Source: Diphasiastrum complanatum
Taxonomy: Eukaryota > Streptophyta > Lycopodiopsida > Lycopodiales > Lycopodiaceae
Direction: 5' to 3'
Assembly: GCA_029204225.1 (NCBI GenBank)
Contig: CM055113.1
Coordinates: 3,301,194 to 3,365,193, forward strand
Length of the DNA stretch: 64,000 bases
Each line of letters opens with the position of its first letter. Position 1 is the stretch's first letter. This document shows positions 35,037 to 45,907 of the stretch, one piece after another. Both the position numbers and the translations under genes were made by a program. The notes beneath the pieces are model-generated. The model worked only from the letters and a program-made list of their open reading frames with translations. It was not told the DNA's origin and searched no databases.

Positions 35037-35284
35037 TAGATCTAGTTCATACAAGGCCTTGGTATTATTTTTATTGGAATCAAAATCAAAAACTTTAACT
35101 TCTCATAATGTCACATAGCTTTACAAGAAGAATGATTTCAACTTTAGAAGAGAAAAAATTAAGGCATTCACCTCAAGTGAAGGTTGGCATGTGTAGGCTA
35201 AATGAGGAGATGCAGTATTTGATGTTCGAAGAATTGTAGTCTAAGAAATATAGTCCACAAATCTTTGCCCATGTATAAAAATCT
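35037..35284. other. No gene seen
   Basis: Short noncoding stretch between the copia relic and repeat B. Nothing could be supported. Confidence 0.5.
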
Positions 35285-35344
35285 GTTGCATCCATGAATG
35301 GAGACACTCACCTCTAAACAGAAAGGGCCTTGAAACAAAGAACA

Positions 35345-35991
35345 TGTGAAAAATACAGATCCTAAGTGGATCTAAACTCCAAGATCATTGGCTTGAATGC
35401 TTGCACTCCAAACTACATAAGCTAGGAATTGGCAACACATTCTATGCTACCTAGAATGCAAAGAACTTGATCAAAAAGCATTTATCACAAATGGAAACTT
35501 CCATAAACATCAAGTGCGGCCCAAAATAGTATTATACAGTCCATAATACATCAGCCTACCACTTTTGGAAAGCACCTAAGATCATACACACAAAGCTTGA
35601 ACTCAATCACTACACAATGCCAACAATGGAAGGAGAACCCAATAGAAAAATCTCTCATTAAGCAAATGAATACAATGGATCTGCTCCAACCTGTTTCTCC
35701 ACGGCCTACCTGCTATATATAGCTGAGAGAGATGACTCTCTCTCCTCTCTCTAGACCCTCCTTACCTAAAATATGCCCTATATAGGTAAAATTGGCATAT
35801 ATGTCCAAAATACATGAAAATGGACTCATTTCGAAGGTCTTGAAGTTTGACACTTCTTCATACTGAAAAAATACACTTACTAAAAATATCTAGACCTGTT
35901 TCACACGTGTGAAAAGTCAGATCCTAAACTATGTGCCATTTTTAGCAATTTTGGCCTAAAACTAGACAAGGAAATGTTGACAATTTTCACA
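35345..35991 (-). repeat. 3' LTR of the Gag-only element
   Basis: Identical to 40266-40912 except near 35530, where TAGTATTAT replaces TAGCATTAT. It ends TTTTCACA next to the polypurine tract. Confidence 0.97.
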
Positions 35992-36001
35992 CTCCCTCTT
36001 C
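35992..36001 (-). other. Polypurine tract of the Gag-only element
   Basis: The minus strand reads GAAGAGGGAG immediately before the TGTGAAAA of the 3' LTR. It follows the ORF stop at 36005 almost without a gap. Confidence 0.85.
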
Positions 36002-36004
36002 AAC

Positions 36005-39000
36005 TTAACTTGCTAGTTTTACAACACTACTTTGTTCCAACTTAAGAATGATCTCCATCATCAAAATAGATCTCTTCTCAAGGATCCTAATATGTACAAA
36101 ATAGGACACAACATAATTGATATAGATAATAGTGTCCATATAGGATGCTTCACTATTTCTTACATCAATTTTACATAGAATCATAAAAATGGTACATGTA
36201 AAAGAACATAGAATCTCAATTAATGAATTCCTCCATGTATCCATCTCTGGTTTCTCTGTAAAATAGCAGCAAACAAGTTGTAAATGAAAGTGATCAACAA
36301 GTGTTTGCATGCCTCCTCCACATTTCACTATACATATAGTGAATGCAACATGTATCTCCATGAATGAACTTCCATCACCACCTTGCCTTTGTAGATCTTC
36401 AATCCATGAAAGCCTTTGAGTGAATGAATGCCAAAAAGATGTGTTCCCTACTCCATTTGAATGACCAAAACCTGAACTTGAAATACTTGAAGTACCTCCA
36501 CAAGATTTGCACACAACGCTTGATCCTACAATGTCAACAAGTTGCCAATTTGCCAACACTAGAATACTAGATCTTGAACTTTGTTCAAAAGAAAACATAT
36601 TGACCACTTCAATACCTTTCAAGATCTGAATGAATTCATGTACTTGATCATACAAACCAGCAATGATAACTATTCCATCTCCAAGATCCAAAGGATGCAA
36701 AACTATGGAACTAGTTTTATTGAAATTTGACAATTTCAACACATTGACATAACAATGTTCATACATGAGATTAGGCAAGTGAGGTAGAGTAAGAAGACAC
36801 TTCCTTGCAGCTCCAAAGACCTTACTTGAACCTTCAAGAACCTGTAAAAACAGATCCAAAATGCCTTGACCATTTGTCTCTTCTTTGATGCTTTTCACTA
36901 GCTTCGAATTGCCACTTGTCTCTTGGTGTTGATGAAGCAATCCAAGATCAACCTCTTGATCTTCCAATAAGACATCAAAGATCTTGCATATGTGAACATC
37001 TTCAGATCTGAAACTCTGAAGATACTCCCTCTCAAACACATGATTAAGATCCCACAAGATCTCATCAATGCTCAAATTTGACCCTTCACTATAGTTAGTG
37101 AAAACAATGCCACCATCATAAACCAAAAGATAGATTCCAACATTTCCATTTAACATGAAGTAGAGTAGGTGAAGATGAGTATCAAACCTAATCAAAACAG
37201 CCCTCTTGAGTTCATAACAAACCTCAATAAGCTCACCAATGATATCTCCCTTGCCTTGAAGAAGTTGCCACTTGAGTTGCTCCATGTAGTCTTCTTCAAC
37301 CAACCTTTTGCCATCTTGACCATGAATGAACAATCCACCACAATCATAGAATGCTTTGAGTTGATGAAGAGATGTTAGATCCATGCTTTGGATCTTCCCA
37401 AGAACCACTCTTCCATTGCCCTTTCCTTCACAAAACTCCCTCTTAATGCTAGCACCACAAAAGTTAGAAACCTCCCTCTTGATAGTTGCACCATAAGAAG
37501 TAGAAGACTCTTGAATATTAGAAGCCAAGAAAAGAATCCTTAGTACCTTCAACATAAGAGTGATTGAAGTACTCTCTCTTTTCAAACATGAACTTCTACT
37601 CAATGATTTAGGTAATGAGTCATATGATAATGATTCTTCCTCACTATCGTTCATAAAAACATCATTCAAAGTACATCCTACTTTGAACACTTCACATACT
37701 TCTCTTCCTTTTGACTTGTGATCTCCCTCACCAAGTCTCATGATAGAAACCTTTGATCTACTCTTTTTATGAAGAAATGTGACACCACTTGTTGCACAAA
37801 TGACTTTATCACAAAAAGATGTAAAAGAACCATTTCCTTCAAGCATGCTCAAAGCACCATCATCTTTTCCCACATGATTACATACATCAATATGAAAAGA
37901 ATTAGAAGAACAACCATCTTCTTGCAAAGAATGACACTTAGCATCTCCATCTTTTTCCATATGAACAAACAAGTCATTAGCAACAATCACTTCCAAAGAA
38001 GAATCTTCATCAACTCCATTGATGAAGTTAGCTCCTTCCTTACCTTTTCCATTTTTGCACTTGCCATCTAGCACCATTGAAGAACCACCAAGCCTTGGAA
38101 GTCCATGAGTAGAAGAGTACAAACATGATGCTAATTTAGCTCCACATGACTCCATATGACTAGTAGGTAACACTAGTGCATCTTCAAGATCCAATGGATC
38201 CAAAAAATTGACCATAGATTCACCAAAGCTTGCCAAGTTAGCACAACAATTATCATCTCCAAGAAGTACATTAGATCTCAACCTAGATCTAGCATTTTGT
38301 TTCTTATGGCATTCATTTGCAAAATGTCCTTTTATCCCACAATAAAAGCACTTGAACTTTGACTTATTGTTCTTAGTAGAAGAGGAAGAGGAAGAGTGAT
38401 CATCATGATCAAAGTTACCACCTTTGGACCATTTCCCTTTGCCTTTACCTTTGCCCTTGAATTTGCCTTTTGTGAAGAAAGCCTCTTCACCTCGTGTTGA
38501 TGCACCACCACCTTTGGCTTGCAACCTATGCTCTTCAGCCACCAAGATCTCTTGCAAGTCATTGACACTTGGCAAGGACTTTTGTATAGCAAAGCATTGT
38601 ACAAGGTTAGAATGTTCATCAAGCAAACCATTCAACATGACTTGAACTAGTTCCCCATCCTTTATGCTTTCATCTATGCATGCTAGATCATCATTCAAGG
38701 ATTTAACCTTCAAGACAAATGAATGTGCACTCTCTCCCTCTCTTTGACAACTTTGGAAGATTTGCCTTCTTAGGGTGAGAACCCTAGATGTGGATTTGGA
38801 CTCATAGATCTTCTTCAAAGCATTCCATGCTTCACTTGAAGAAGTACATTTACCAACTTCTTTAAGAAGTTCATTGGTAACATTCATCTTTATGATATGT
38901 AAGGCTCTTTTAGCCCTTCTATCAAAATTTAGTTGCTCTTGAAGAATTAGAGGTCTTTCTTCAATTCCCACAACTATATCCATTAGCTCATTCAACTCTA

Positions 39001-39091
39001 GTAAAGACTCCATCCTCACTTTCCAAGTTGAATAGTTTGTAGAGTTTAACCTCTCTTTAGCTTCCAACATGATTCCACCATTGGATGTCAT
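36005..39091 (-). CDS. Long Gag fusion protein of the Gag-only copia element
   Basis: An uninterrupted frame runs to 36005. The likely start is the ATG at 39091 (MTSNGGIMLEAKERLNSTNY, the usual copia Gag opening), giving about 1028 residues; an upstream in-frame ATG at 39157 would give 1050. Numbering from 39157, residues 40-215 are a copia Gag core (WKVRMESLLELNELMD, YESKSTSRVLTLRRQI). Residues 229-245 are a lysine-glycine run, and C270-x2-C273-x4-H278-x4-C283 is a zinc knuckle. The remaining ~760 residues are not protease, integrase or polymerase. They include cysteine- and serine-rich parts (CCANLASFGESM), an acidic patch and hydrophobic stretches (LHLLYFMLNGNVGIYLLVYD). Gag would assemble particles and package RNA; the role of the tail is unknown. 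An ORF of 3.1 kb ending at the polypurine tract in AT-rich DNA, between near-identical LTRs, suggests recent selection or very recent origin. Confidence 0.88.
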   Translation of the reverse strand: MTSNGGIMLEAKERLNSTNYSTWKVRMESLLELNELMDIVVGIEERPLILQEQLNFDRRAKRALHIIKMNVTNELLKEVGKCTSSSEAWNALKKIYESKSTSRVLTLRRQIFQSCQREGESAHSFVLKVKSLNDDLACIDESIKDGELVQVMLNGLLDEHSNLVQCFAIQKSLPSVNDLQEILVAEEHRLQAKGGGASTRGEEAFFTKGKFKGKGKGKGKWSKGGNFDHDDHSSSSSSTKNNKSKFKCFYCGIKGHFANECHKKQNARSRLRSNVLLGDDNCCANLASFGESMVNFLDPLDLEDALVLPTSHMESCGAKLASCLYSSTHGLPRLGGSSMVLDGKCKNGKGKEGANFINGVDEDSSLEVIVANDLFVHMEKDGDAKCHSLQEDGCSSNSFHIDVCNHVGKDDGALSMLEGNGSFTSFCDKVICATSGVTFLHKKSRSKVSIMRLGEGDHKSKGREVCEVFKVGCTLNDVFMNDSEEESLSYDSLPKSLSRSSCLKRESTSITLMLKVLRILFLASNIQESSTSYGATIKREVSNFCGASIKREFCEGKGNGRVVLGKIQSMDLTSLHQLKAFYDCGGLFIHGQDGKRLVEEDYMEQLKWQLLQGKGDIIGELIEVCYELKRAVLIRFDTHLHLLYFMLNGNVGIYLLVYDGGIVFTNYSEGSNLSIDEILWDLNHVFEREYLQSFRSEDVHICKIFDVLLEDQEVDLGLLHQHQETSGNSKLVKSIKEETNGQGILDLFLQVLEGSSKVFGAARKCLLTLPHLPNLMYEHCYVNVLKLSNFNKTSSIVLHPLDLGDGIVIIAGLYDQVHEFIQILKGIEVVNMFSFEQSSRSSILVLANWQLVDIVGSSVVCKSCGGTSSISSSGFGHSNGVGNTSFWHSFTQRLSWIEDLQRQGGDGSSFMEIHVAFTICIVKCGGGMQTLVDHFHLQLVCCYFTEKPEMDTWRNSLIEILCSFTCTIFMILCKIDVRNSEASYMDTIIYINYVVSYFVHIRILEKRSILMMEIILKLEQSSVVKLAS

Positions 39092-39304
39092 GATGCTAAA
39101 ATCTTCTTGTGTCCTTAGGCTCTGTTCTAATGCACCTAGCACTCTCCTTTCTCTCAATAAATGAAGAAGGAGAAGATCTTAAAAGATTTAGAACCCTAAA
39201 TGACCTCTATCTTGAAACTATTTGGCTTTCAAGCATAGAAAGGAAGATTGAAAACACATGCAACACTTTGCACACACTAAGAATGGATTACAAACTCAAA
39301 CCAA

Positions 39305-39840
39305 CCTGAACACACTCTTGCTTAAGCTCTCAAACTTTCCAGCAAGTGACCAAATCAAGTTATGGTGTGAAGAGTTACTTGCATTCTTAGAAAATACCCA
39401 AAACTAGGATGCCAAAATTACCTAGTAATGAACAAACTTGATCAACATATGATCACCACACTAAGATATTGATTCAACCTGTAAAACCACATGTAAACCA
39501 CACTTCTAAAAGTTTATAAACTCCAGCAAGTGATAAATACAAGATTTAGAGGTGAATGAATGAGCACACTTAGTGAATCACAAGACTAGCTTCACTATCT
39601 TGTCAAAATTTGGTGTTTAGATGTAGATCTAAGATCACTTCACATGAGAATGTTCCTCAACCTGTTAAGAACCTGAAAACACACTTGCATAATGGTTAAC
39701 ACCTTCCAGCAAATGCTCCAATCAAATTACATAAGGAGAGTTACTTACATGCTCAACAAAGTACACCAAAATTTATGCCAAAATTGATGACAATCTTTAC
39801 AATATGCTCTTCACAATGGAGCTTACAATATGTTCACCCA
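39305..39840 (-). repeat. Leader repeats of the Gag-only element, about 183-bp period
   Basis: The word CCAGCAA(G/A)TG occurs at 39339, 39523 and 39706, spaced 184 and 183 bases, each preceded about 35-45 bases earlier by CAACCTG. The units have diverged but keep the order. They lie between PBS and gag, where packaging and dimerisation signals reside in retroelements. Confidence 0.7.
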
Positions 39841-39934
39841 AAAAAGGGGATCTTTCATCCAAATGGGAGCTTTGCTCAGCCTTTAGGAGAATTACAACTC
39901 ACTCAAAAGAGCATTTGTCATCCACTTAAGGAGA

Positions 39935-39985
39935 AGTTTCATCCACTTAAGGAGAGTGTTCATCCAAGAATGGAGATTGTCAACA
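39935..39985. repeat. Short tandem repeat in the leader
   Basis: TCATCCACTTAAGGAGAAGT is followed at once by TCATCCACTTAAGGAGAGTG, and a third, partial TCATCCA begins after that. Confidence 0.85.
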
Positions 39986-40253
39986 ATAGGATTGAAAAGA
40001 ACATTGTTAGTATTGAATATGCACAAGCCTCACAATCACAAATGATTAGGTGTTATGATCTGATCCAAAATAGTTTCTTTTCAGCCTCTGATCTTCAATA
40101 GACCTGAAATATGCTTTTGATCCACAAGTTCAACTCACAAAACAAAGGTTAGTAAGATTTGATCAACAAAGCAATGCAAAATCATGCTAGAACTTGATCA
40201 AACATCCAAATATCACCAAAAATGGAATACTTACTATGAATAGAAGCCAACCA

Positions 40254-40265
40254 GCTCTGATACCA
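40254..40265 (-). other. Primer-binding site of the Gag-only element
   Basis: The minus strand reads TGGTATCAGAGC, complementary to the initiator tRNA-Met 3' end. It directly abuts the LTR end at 40266. Confidence 0.95.
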
Positions 40266-40912
40266 TGTGAAAAATACAGATCCTAAGTGGATCTAAACTC
40301 CAAGATCATTGGCTTGAATGCTTGCACTCCAAACTACATAAGCTAGGAATTGGCAACACATTCTATGCTACCTAGAATGCAAAGAACTTGATCAAAAAGC
40401 ATTTATCACAAATGGAAACTTCCATAAACATCAAGTGCGGCCCAAAATAGCATTATACAGTCCATAATACATCAGCCTACCACTTTTGGAAAGCACCTAA
40501 GATCATACACACAAAGCTTGAACTCAATCACTACACAATGCCAACAATGGAAGGAGAACCCAATAGAAAAATCTCTCATTAAGCAAATGAATACAATGGA
40601 TCTGCTCCAACCTGTTTCTCCACGGCCTACCTGCTATATATAGCTGAGAGAGATGACTCTCTCTCCTCTCTCTAGACCCTCCTTACCTAAAATATGCCCT
40701 ATATAGGTAAAATTGGCATATATGTCCAAAATACATGAAAATGGACTCATTTCGAAGGTCTTGAAGTTTGACACTTCTTCATACTGAAAAAATACACTTA
40801 CTAAAAATATCTAGACCTGTTTCACACGTGTGAAAAGTCAGATCCTAAACTATGTGCCATTTTTAGCAATTTTGGCCTAAAACTAGACAAGGAAATGTTG
40901 ACAATTTTCACA
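40266..40912 (-). repeat. 5' LTR of the Gag-only element
   Basis: This LTR is on the PBS side and so carries the promoter. It is bounded by TGTGAAAA and TTTTCACA and followed by the target duplication GAACA. Confidence 0.97.
40634..40675 (-). promoter_or_regulatory. Probable LTR core promoter: TATA box with GAGA tract
   Basis: CTATATATAG at 40634-40643 is a TATA-like word readable on the minus strand. Immediately upstream in element sense lies GAGAGGAGAGAGAGTCATCT (about 40650-40675), a GA/CT-rich tract typical of plant promoters. The same words occur in the other LTR. Confidence 0.6.
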
Positions 40913-42220
40913 GAACACATTTGCAAAAAGTTCGACAATAGTTGGAAATGTGCTTGTTTCTCCAAAGTTGTGGAAACAGAAACTTAAATTGCTCAGAACC
41001 TCAGAACTCCACATGACTTTAGGAGAAGATTCATTTACATTATTGGAATAGAGAGAGCATTCTTTTCATTGCTCTTTTCATTTTTTGTATCGTGGAGGGA
41101 TAGTAGGAGAGGAGGAGACTATTGCTTCATCAGTTAGTATTCTGATCTTTCTTATGTAATGTGTGTGGGCACATGAATAAAGGTTATTGGCATCTTGTTG
41201 ATCATATGTAGAGCTCTTGTGAAATGCTTGAATAGAACCTTAAATATCTTGGTGATGTAATGAAGATGTATTGTGGCTCATTGCATTTTGTTGTCTTCAA
41301 GTAGAATCAAGCTTGGTGCTTTTTCTTCTTGTTGACAAATTTTAACATGACAGTCCTACTTCATGGAGCAGTCAATATTGTTCAACGCAGCACATGACGT
41401 CTAGATCCATTCATGTTGCTGTGTATTTGCGCGCATTGTCACACAATCTGCAGAAATACATGAGAATTACAAATAGGTATCTACGTGATAGTCAAGCTAT
41501 CAAGTCAAACTTTTGAGGGAGTCATGCCAGTTAAACTATTGAGAGAGTCTCAACAATCAAACCATCGAGTTGAAGTTTCGACTCCAACTCGAATCGACAA
41601 ATTATTTATTGTCGACTCTCTAACTCGAATCGACAAAATTGTCGACTGTTTCGACTCAAGCTCAAATCGACAAAAAATTGTCAACTTTCTAAAGAGAATG
41701 ATACCACTAAATAAAGAGATAGCAAGTGTAAAGCTACCATATTATCTTCTTGTCATTGTAGCAATTGTAAATCAGATTAGCTTTTGGGCATGTAGTTATC
41801 ATTGCTATTGTGTTCATCGTATTTTCATGCTAATTTGTACATGCTACTTTTTGTATTCAATCTAATGTCTTATTGCATTCAGAATAATGTCACAGATAAA
41901 TGTATGTTTTTCTAATTCATCTTGTTATGTAATACTACTCTCGTATTGATTTGTATGAATTATCTATTGTTTCCGCTTCCGCACATTCAATTATTTTGTG
42001 TATGCCTATGTAATCAATTGAATATATCCTTATGATCTCAAATTCTAGATCAAGTAGAGCTCAGAAGAATTTTGAGCTTGAATTTGTTAAGTGTAGTGCA
42101 TTGCCACTACAAGAGGACGAGTGATCACGAAGGCTTTTTTGAGCGTTTCTTTGAAAGATAGGTTTTAAAATGAGTCGCGGGGGCAGCGGAATGCTCAAGC
42201 CTTGGGTCTGATGTTTGGCC

Positions 42221-42475
42221 TCGGTATACGCCTACCAAATTTGAACTAGTTTTTGAGTCATTTATAGAGAGGGATATAAAGAGGGCCTCGAAACATACAT
42301 CGGAATACTGAACCTAATTTGAGGAGTATACCAAGGTTGACGTTGGTATAAGCCTAGCAAATTTAAACTTGTTTTCGAGACATTTATAGAGAGGGTCAAG
42401 GTGGCCAGAGGCATTCAGGACACTCTGCTAACCGAGGGTGATATCGAGATTGATGAAAAGTAAACCACGGTATAA
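42221..42475. repeat. CACTA subterminal repeats
   Basis: CTCGGTATACGCCTACCAAA and GTTGGTATAAGCCTAGCAAA, about 115 bp apart, are each followed by a TTTGAACTAGTTTT-like word and CATTTATAGAGAGGG. A third short relative (CCACGGTATAAAAC) is near 42463. Confidence 0.8.
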
Positions 42476-42732
42476 AACATAATGTAAATGGATCTCACTT
42501 TTGGAATTTGTTACCTATCAATGTATTGAATTCCATTTGATATCAACATTGGTTGCCATATGCACAAGTAAATATATAATTTATCTATCACAAAAAAATG
42601 ATGATCACAAATTGTGTACTCACATGCATCGACTTCTTGTTCTATGTCGAGTAGTCAACTAACAAAGTGTAATTGCATCTGTGAGCATATGATTAATATT
42701 ACAATGAATTGAAATACAACGTACTGACTCAC

Positions 42733-45079
42733 TTATTCATTTGGTGGTTCATCCTTATGATTTGCCTCATTATCATGTGACAAATCCGCCAAACCAAATG
42801 AGTCTATCCAAATATCTCCTATAGCTTCATCATTAATAAGCTGATCTTCAAAAGTTAATGACAATGGTGACGACGAGTGAGATCGAGAAGGTGTGTCATG
42901 TGTCGTCAAACCATCCGATGATGATGCATCACACTCAATGTCATCATTAGCTTGTGAAGCTTGCACATGATCATCCTCCAAAAATGTGTCATCGAATCCT
43001 CATCACGATCTTGTTCATGAGGTGCAGTTGGCAGCACCATGTCCTTCACGACCTCTCTATCTTCCAAATTATTTTACTTCGAGGGGTGACTTGAATCACA
43101 TACCACCATCTGGGATCTAAACGATCATGGTGAAAGACCACCTATAATTGATCGATGTTACCATAAATGTTGACTTATAGTTAGTTTCCATACCTATGTT
43201 ACAGTTTCTTGGGTATTACTATACACAATATACATTTTTTGTAGTACATTGAAAATCGATTGATTGACAACAAAAGAGCATAGATATCTTGAAGACATAG
43301 AAGAAATGTACCTGCTCACATTGTTGAGGAAAAACAAATGTATCGCTTTGATCTATCCAAAGCTTGGTAGAGTCGATGGCAAAATAACCACTCTCATTTT
43401 TCCTGATAGTTGCATTGAGACCATTGCAAATAACTTTTAACCATTTGAAATCAAATATGAAAAAAACTGAATTGCCTAAATCCAACTTCGAGGATGTCAT
43501 TGATTGTCCCACAATAATCAAGTTGAGAAGAGAGTAAATTGGTGTCCGCCATGCTTGCTCTACTCTCTTGGGTAAATTTTGCCATGACTCCACAATCGTA
43601 CATGTTTCTATTTTTGTCAATGCGCTCTATACAAAAGTGTCATCCCCACAGTGCATTGTATTTTTTGTACTGAACGAAATGGAACTAAATGTGTTAGGGA
43701 TACAACAAACATGTACAAAATTGCACGTACAATTGTTTTAAATGACATGTTAATGTTGATCATCATAGCTTGCATGTAAATTGCACCCCCTTGCATATTC
43801 TTGCTCTCTCCCTGTTACTTCCTAGTTGTTTGCCGAGGCTTCTCTAAGGGCCTCACACAACCAATCAAGCATCATGTCCTTGGGTAGAAGGGCAAGGTCA
43901 GGTGGATATGATTGTCTTCTATGCCCTCTCCCGAAAGTGGCTCGAGTGGTTTGTCTACGAGCCTTGGCCTCTTCGTATTGCGAAATCCACTTTTGCATTT
44001 CCTCTCTATTAAGAATGCAAAACTCATTTACCATCTCCCCGAAGGACTCACTCATTCTCATGATCGCTCCTTTTCCTTGAGGAACCTCCACAACAGCACA
44101 CTCATCATCCTTCTTATCCCAAAGATTACGAATAGAAGGATCGCTATGAGCAAGGAACTCTGTGATGTAAACCATGTACTCTTGCACTTGCCATCCTTCC
44201 GCCATGCTTCCCTCAGGCCTTGCTCTTTGTCTTACAAAGCCATTCAATTTTTTCATGAATCATTCTAAGAAAAACATCCAACGCCTATGGGCAATGCCTA
44301 AATTAAAATATATATATCAATGTTAGTGAGAGAACATGGGAATTACCACAATAACAATAGTCTAGGATGGACTAAGAATATGCAATTGATGCAAGTATAT
44401 GATGTACCTGCAATGGCCACCTCATCTACCAATGCATTTGAATGGTGTGAATGGATGTGGGAAAGTGCTTCTCGATCAAACACATTGCCTCAATGGAGCT
44501 TTGTCTTGCTGTGTCAATGGATGCCAGTCATATCTCCTTGGATGAAATGTATCTTCATAAATAAGAGAAACAACAATGTGACATATGCATTAGCAAGATC
44601 ATTACCTTGAATCACCCCACAAGAAAAAATGATGTGAGTCGTATGCGCATTCACCGTACCTCACCAAACCAGTGATTTTATAGATTGCACTCCTTAGCGC
44701 CTCTATCAAGAACACTCACAGCACCAAGGGAAGCACAAATTGCATGCACAAATACAATTTGGTCATTGAGATACATATATGTGCAATTAGATCATCATGA
44801 AATCACAGAACATGGTATGAAATGTAATCCACAATGTTGAGGTAGAAGCAACGTCAAAAAACATGCCATGCCAACCTATAAAAATTTATGCCAATCATGA
44901 GACTTGAGTCCACTTAGCTTCTTGTCCCTTGTGAAGGCACCCTTTAGGCATCGCATGTGTCCTGTTGAAGTTCGAAATGAGGCTATTGCCTTCTTTACAA
45001 TCGTCTCTTCTCTCCCCGAAAAGAGGGCCTTTGGTAGGACAGTGGAAGTCCCCACCGTTTGTAGCCATAGATCAACCAT
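42733..45079 (-). pseudogene. CACTA transposase pieces
   Basis: From upstream to downstream on the minus strand: 45079-44876 ends in KKLSGLKSHDWHKFL, resembling the GLKSHDCH motif of plant CACTA transposases. About 44500-44400 gives CLIEKHFPTSIHTIQMH in one frame, then VDEVAIAG in the next (DUF4218). 44256-43822 gives GFVRQRARPEGSMAEGWQVQ. 43620-43219 gives IRKNESGYFAIDSTKLW and FVFPQQCEQV (DUF4216-like). 42981-42733 is an acidic tail. The pieces are in the expected order but are separated by stops and shifts, and no catalytic N-terminal part is seen. The transposase is inactive. Confidence 0.75.
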
Positions 45080-45489
45080 CCATTAGAGGAGCACCAAAAG
45101 GGCCTTTTGTCAAGATGTTGTTTTTGACTTTCAACTATTCGATGTACACTTGCCCAGTTATATATTTACACCTGTGAAAGATCGTAATGTTGTTGCCAAT
45201 TGATTTCTTTTTTGAAACTTTCCGGTCATATTTTTATACAATTCAAAACTCCCGCCGGGCAGGGTCTTGACTTGTGATTGGACCGTAATTGCTGCCCGTG
45301 AGTTTCCTGAGTGCCCAGGACCTTACACTTGCGGTTAAAGTAAGTCTATTTTGATCTAACCGTAGTTAGAGTAACATGTATGATTTACGAAAGACCGCCA
45401 ACATTTATTACAAATTTGGTTATTTATTTTCATACTGATTCAACTACATTTTGTTTCAGACTCTGTTGTTCATCTTCTTTTAGCCTTGC

Positions 45490-45876
45490 AATGGCTTCCG
45501 AAAGCCGCAAACCACGAAGCAATATTGTCTTAGTTTCTGTTGTAATGAAAAAGACTCTGATGGCTTTTGGATACCGCGTATTTATAGAAAATTTCACTGG
45601 GTCCTCATGTATCCCTCATCAAGAGGTGTTTTTGGTAAAAAGAGAAAATCAAATATGGATTATAGGAATTTTTGGAAAGGTAGAATTTTAGACTTCAAAG
45701 TTTCACCCGGTGGTCGATCCATTTCAGAGGTCTTGATTCAACATGTCTACATGCATAAGGAAATTAGAGTGGAAGGCGTAAGTTCAAATGACAGACTCAA
45801 ATGCAATTGTAAGTTTTGGAGAATTTTTTGCATTGAGCTTTGTATTGACCATTTAGACGTGTATTTGAGTATTTAA
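45490..45876 (+). CDS. Unrecognised short frames upstream of the 45908 ORF
   Basis: An ATG at 45490 opens MASESRKPRSNIVLVSVVMK for about 67 codons. A frame offset by one opens at 45607 and carries FKVSPGGRSISEVLIQHVYM to 45876. Together with the ORF at 45908 they look like parts of one former gene or exons with short introns. I recognise no domain. Confidence 0.35.
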   Translation, partial: NGFRKPQTTKQYCLSFCCNEKDSDGFWIPRIYRKFHWVLMYPSSRGVFGKKRKSNMDYRNFWKGRILDFKVSPGGRSISEVLIQHVYMHKEIRVEGVSSNDRLKCNCKFWRIFCIELCIDHLDVYLSI

Positions 45877-45907
45877 ATGACATATAATTTTATGGATTTG
45901 TGCAACT

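Larger units (their letters stand above)
35345..40912 (-). mobile_element. Young copia-type Gag-only LTR retrotransposon (non-autonomous)
   Basis: A complete 5568-bp element lies on the minus strand. Its LTRs of 647 bp (35345-35991 and 40266-40912) have perfect 8-bp inverted ends TGTGAAAA/TTTTCACA and differ at a single position by my reading. The target duplication is GAACA. The PBS (40254-40265) is the tRNA-Met type and abuts the 5' LTR, and the polypurine tract (35992-36001) abuts the 3' LTR. The interior holds a leader of about 1.1 kb and one open frame of about 1050 codons. No protease, integrase, RT or RNase H motif is present. This is the layout described for TR-GAG-type non-autonomous elements, and enzymes would have to come from a relative. 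Confidence 0.95.
35285..41512 (+). repeat. Direct repeat B, split by the young copia element
   Basis: 35285-35344 and 40913-41512 together match repeat A at 29641-30395. A duplicated GAACA at the break (35340-35344 and 40913-40917) is the target duplication of the inserted element. From 41513 to 42100 there is no gene, only AATCGACAAA-type short repeats (41590-41680). Confidence 0.88.
42105..45080 (-). mobile_element. CACTA (EnSpm-type) DNA transposon relic
   Basis: The left end is CACTACAAGAGG at 42105, a classic CACTA terminus, followed by subterminal repeats. The interior encodes minus-strand pieces of a TNP2-family transposase and its DUF4218/DUF4216 regions (42733-45079). I could not find the matching right end (CTTGTAGTG plus a TGC duplication), so the right limit is only the last coding evidence. 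Confidence 0.75.
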
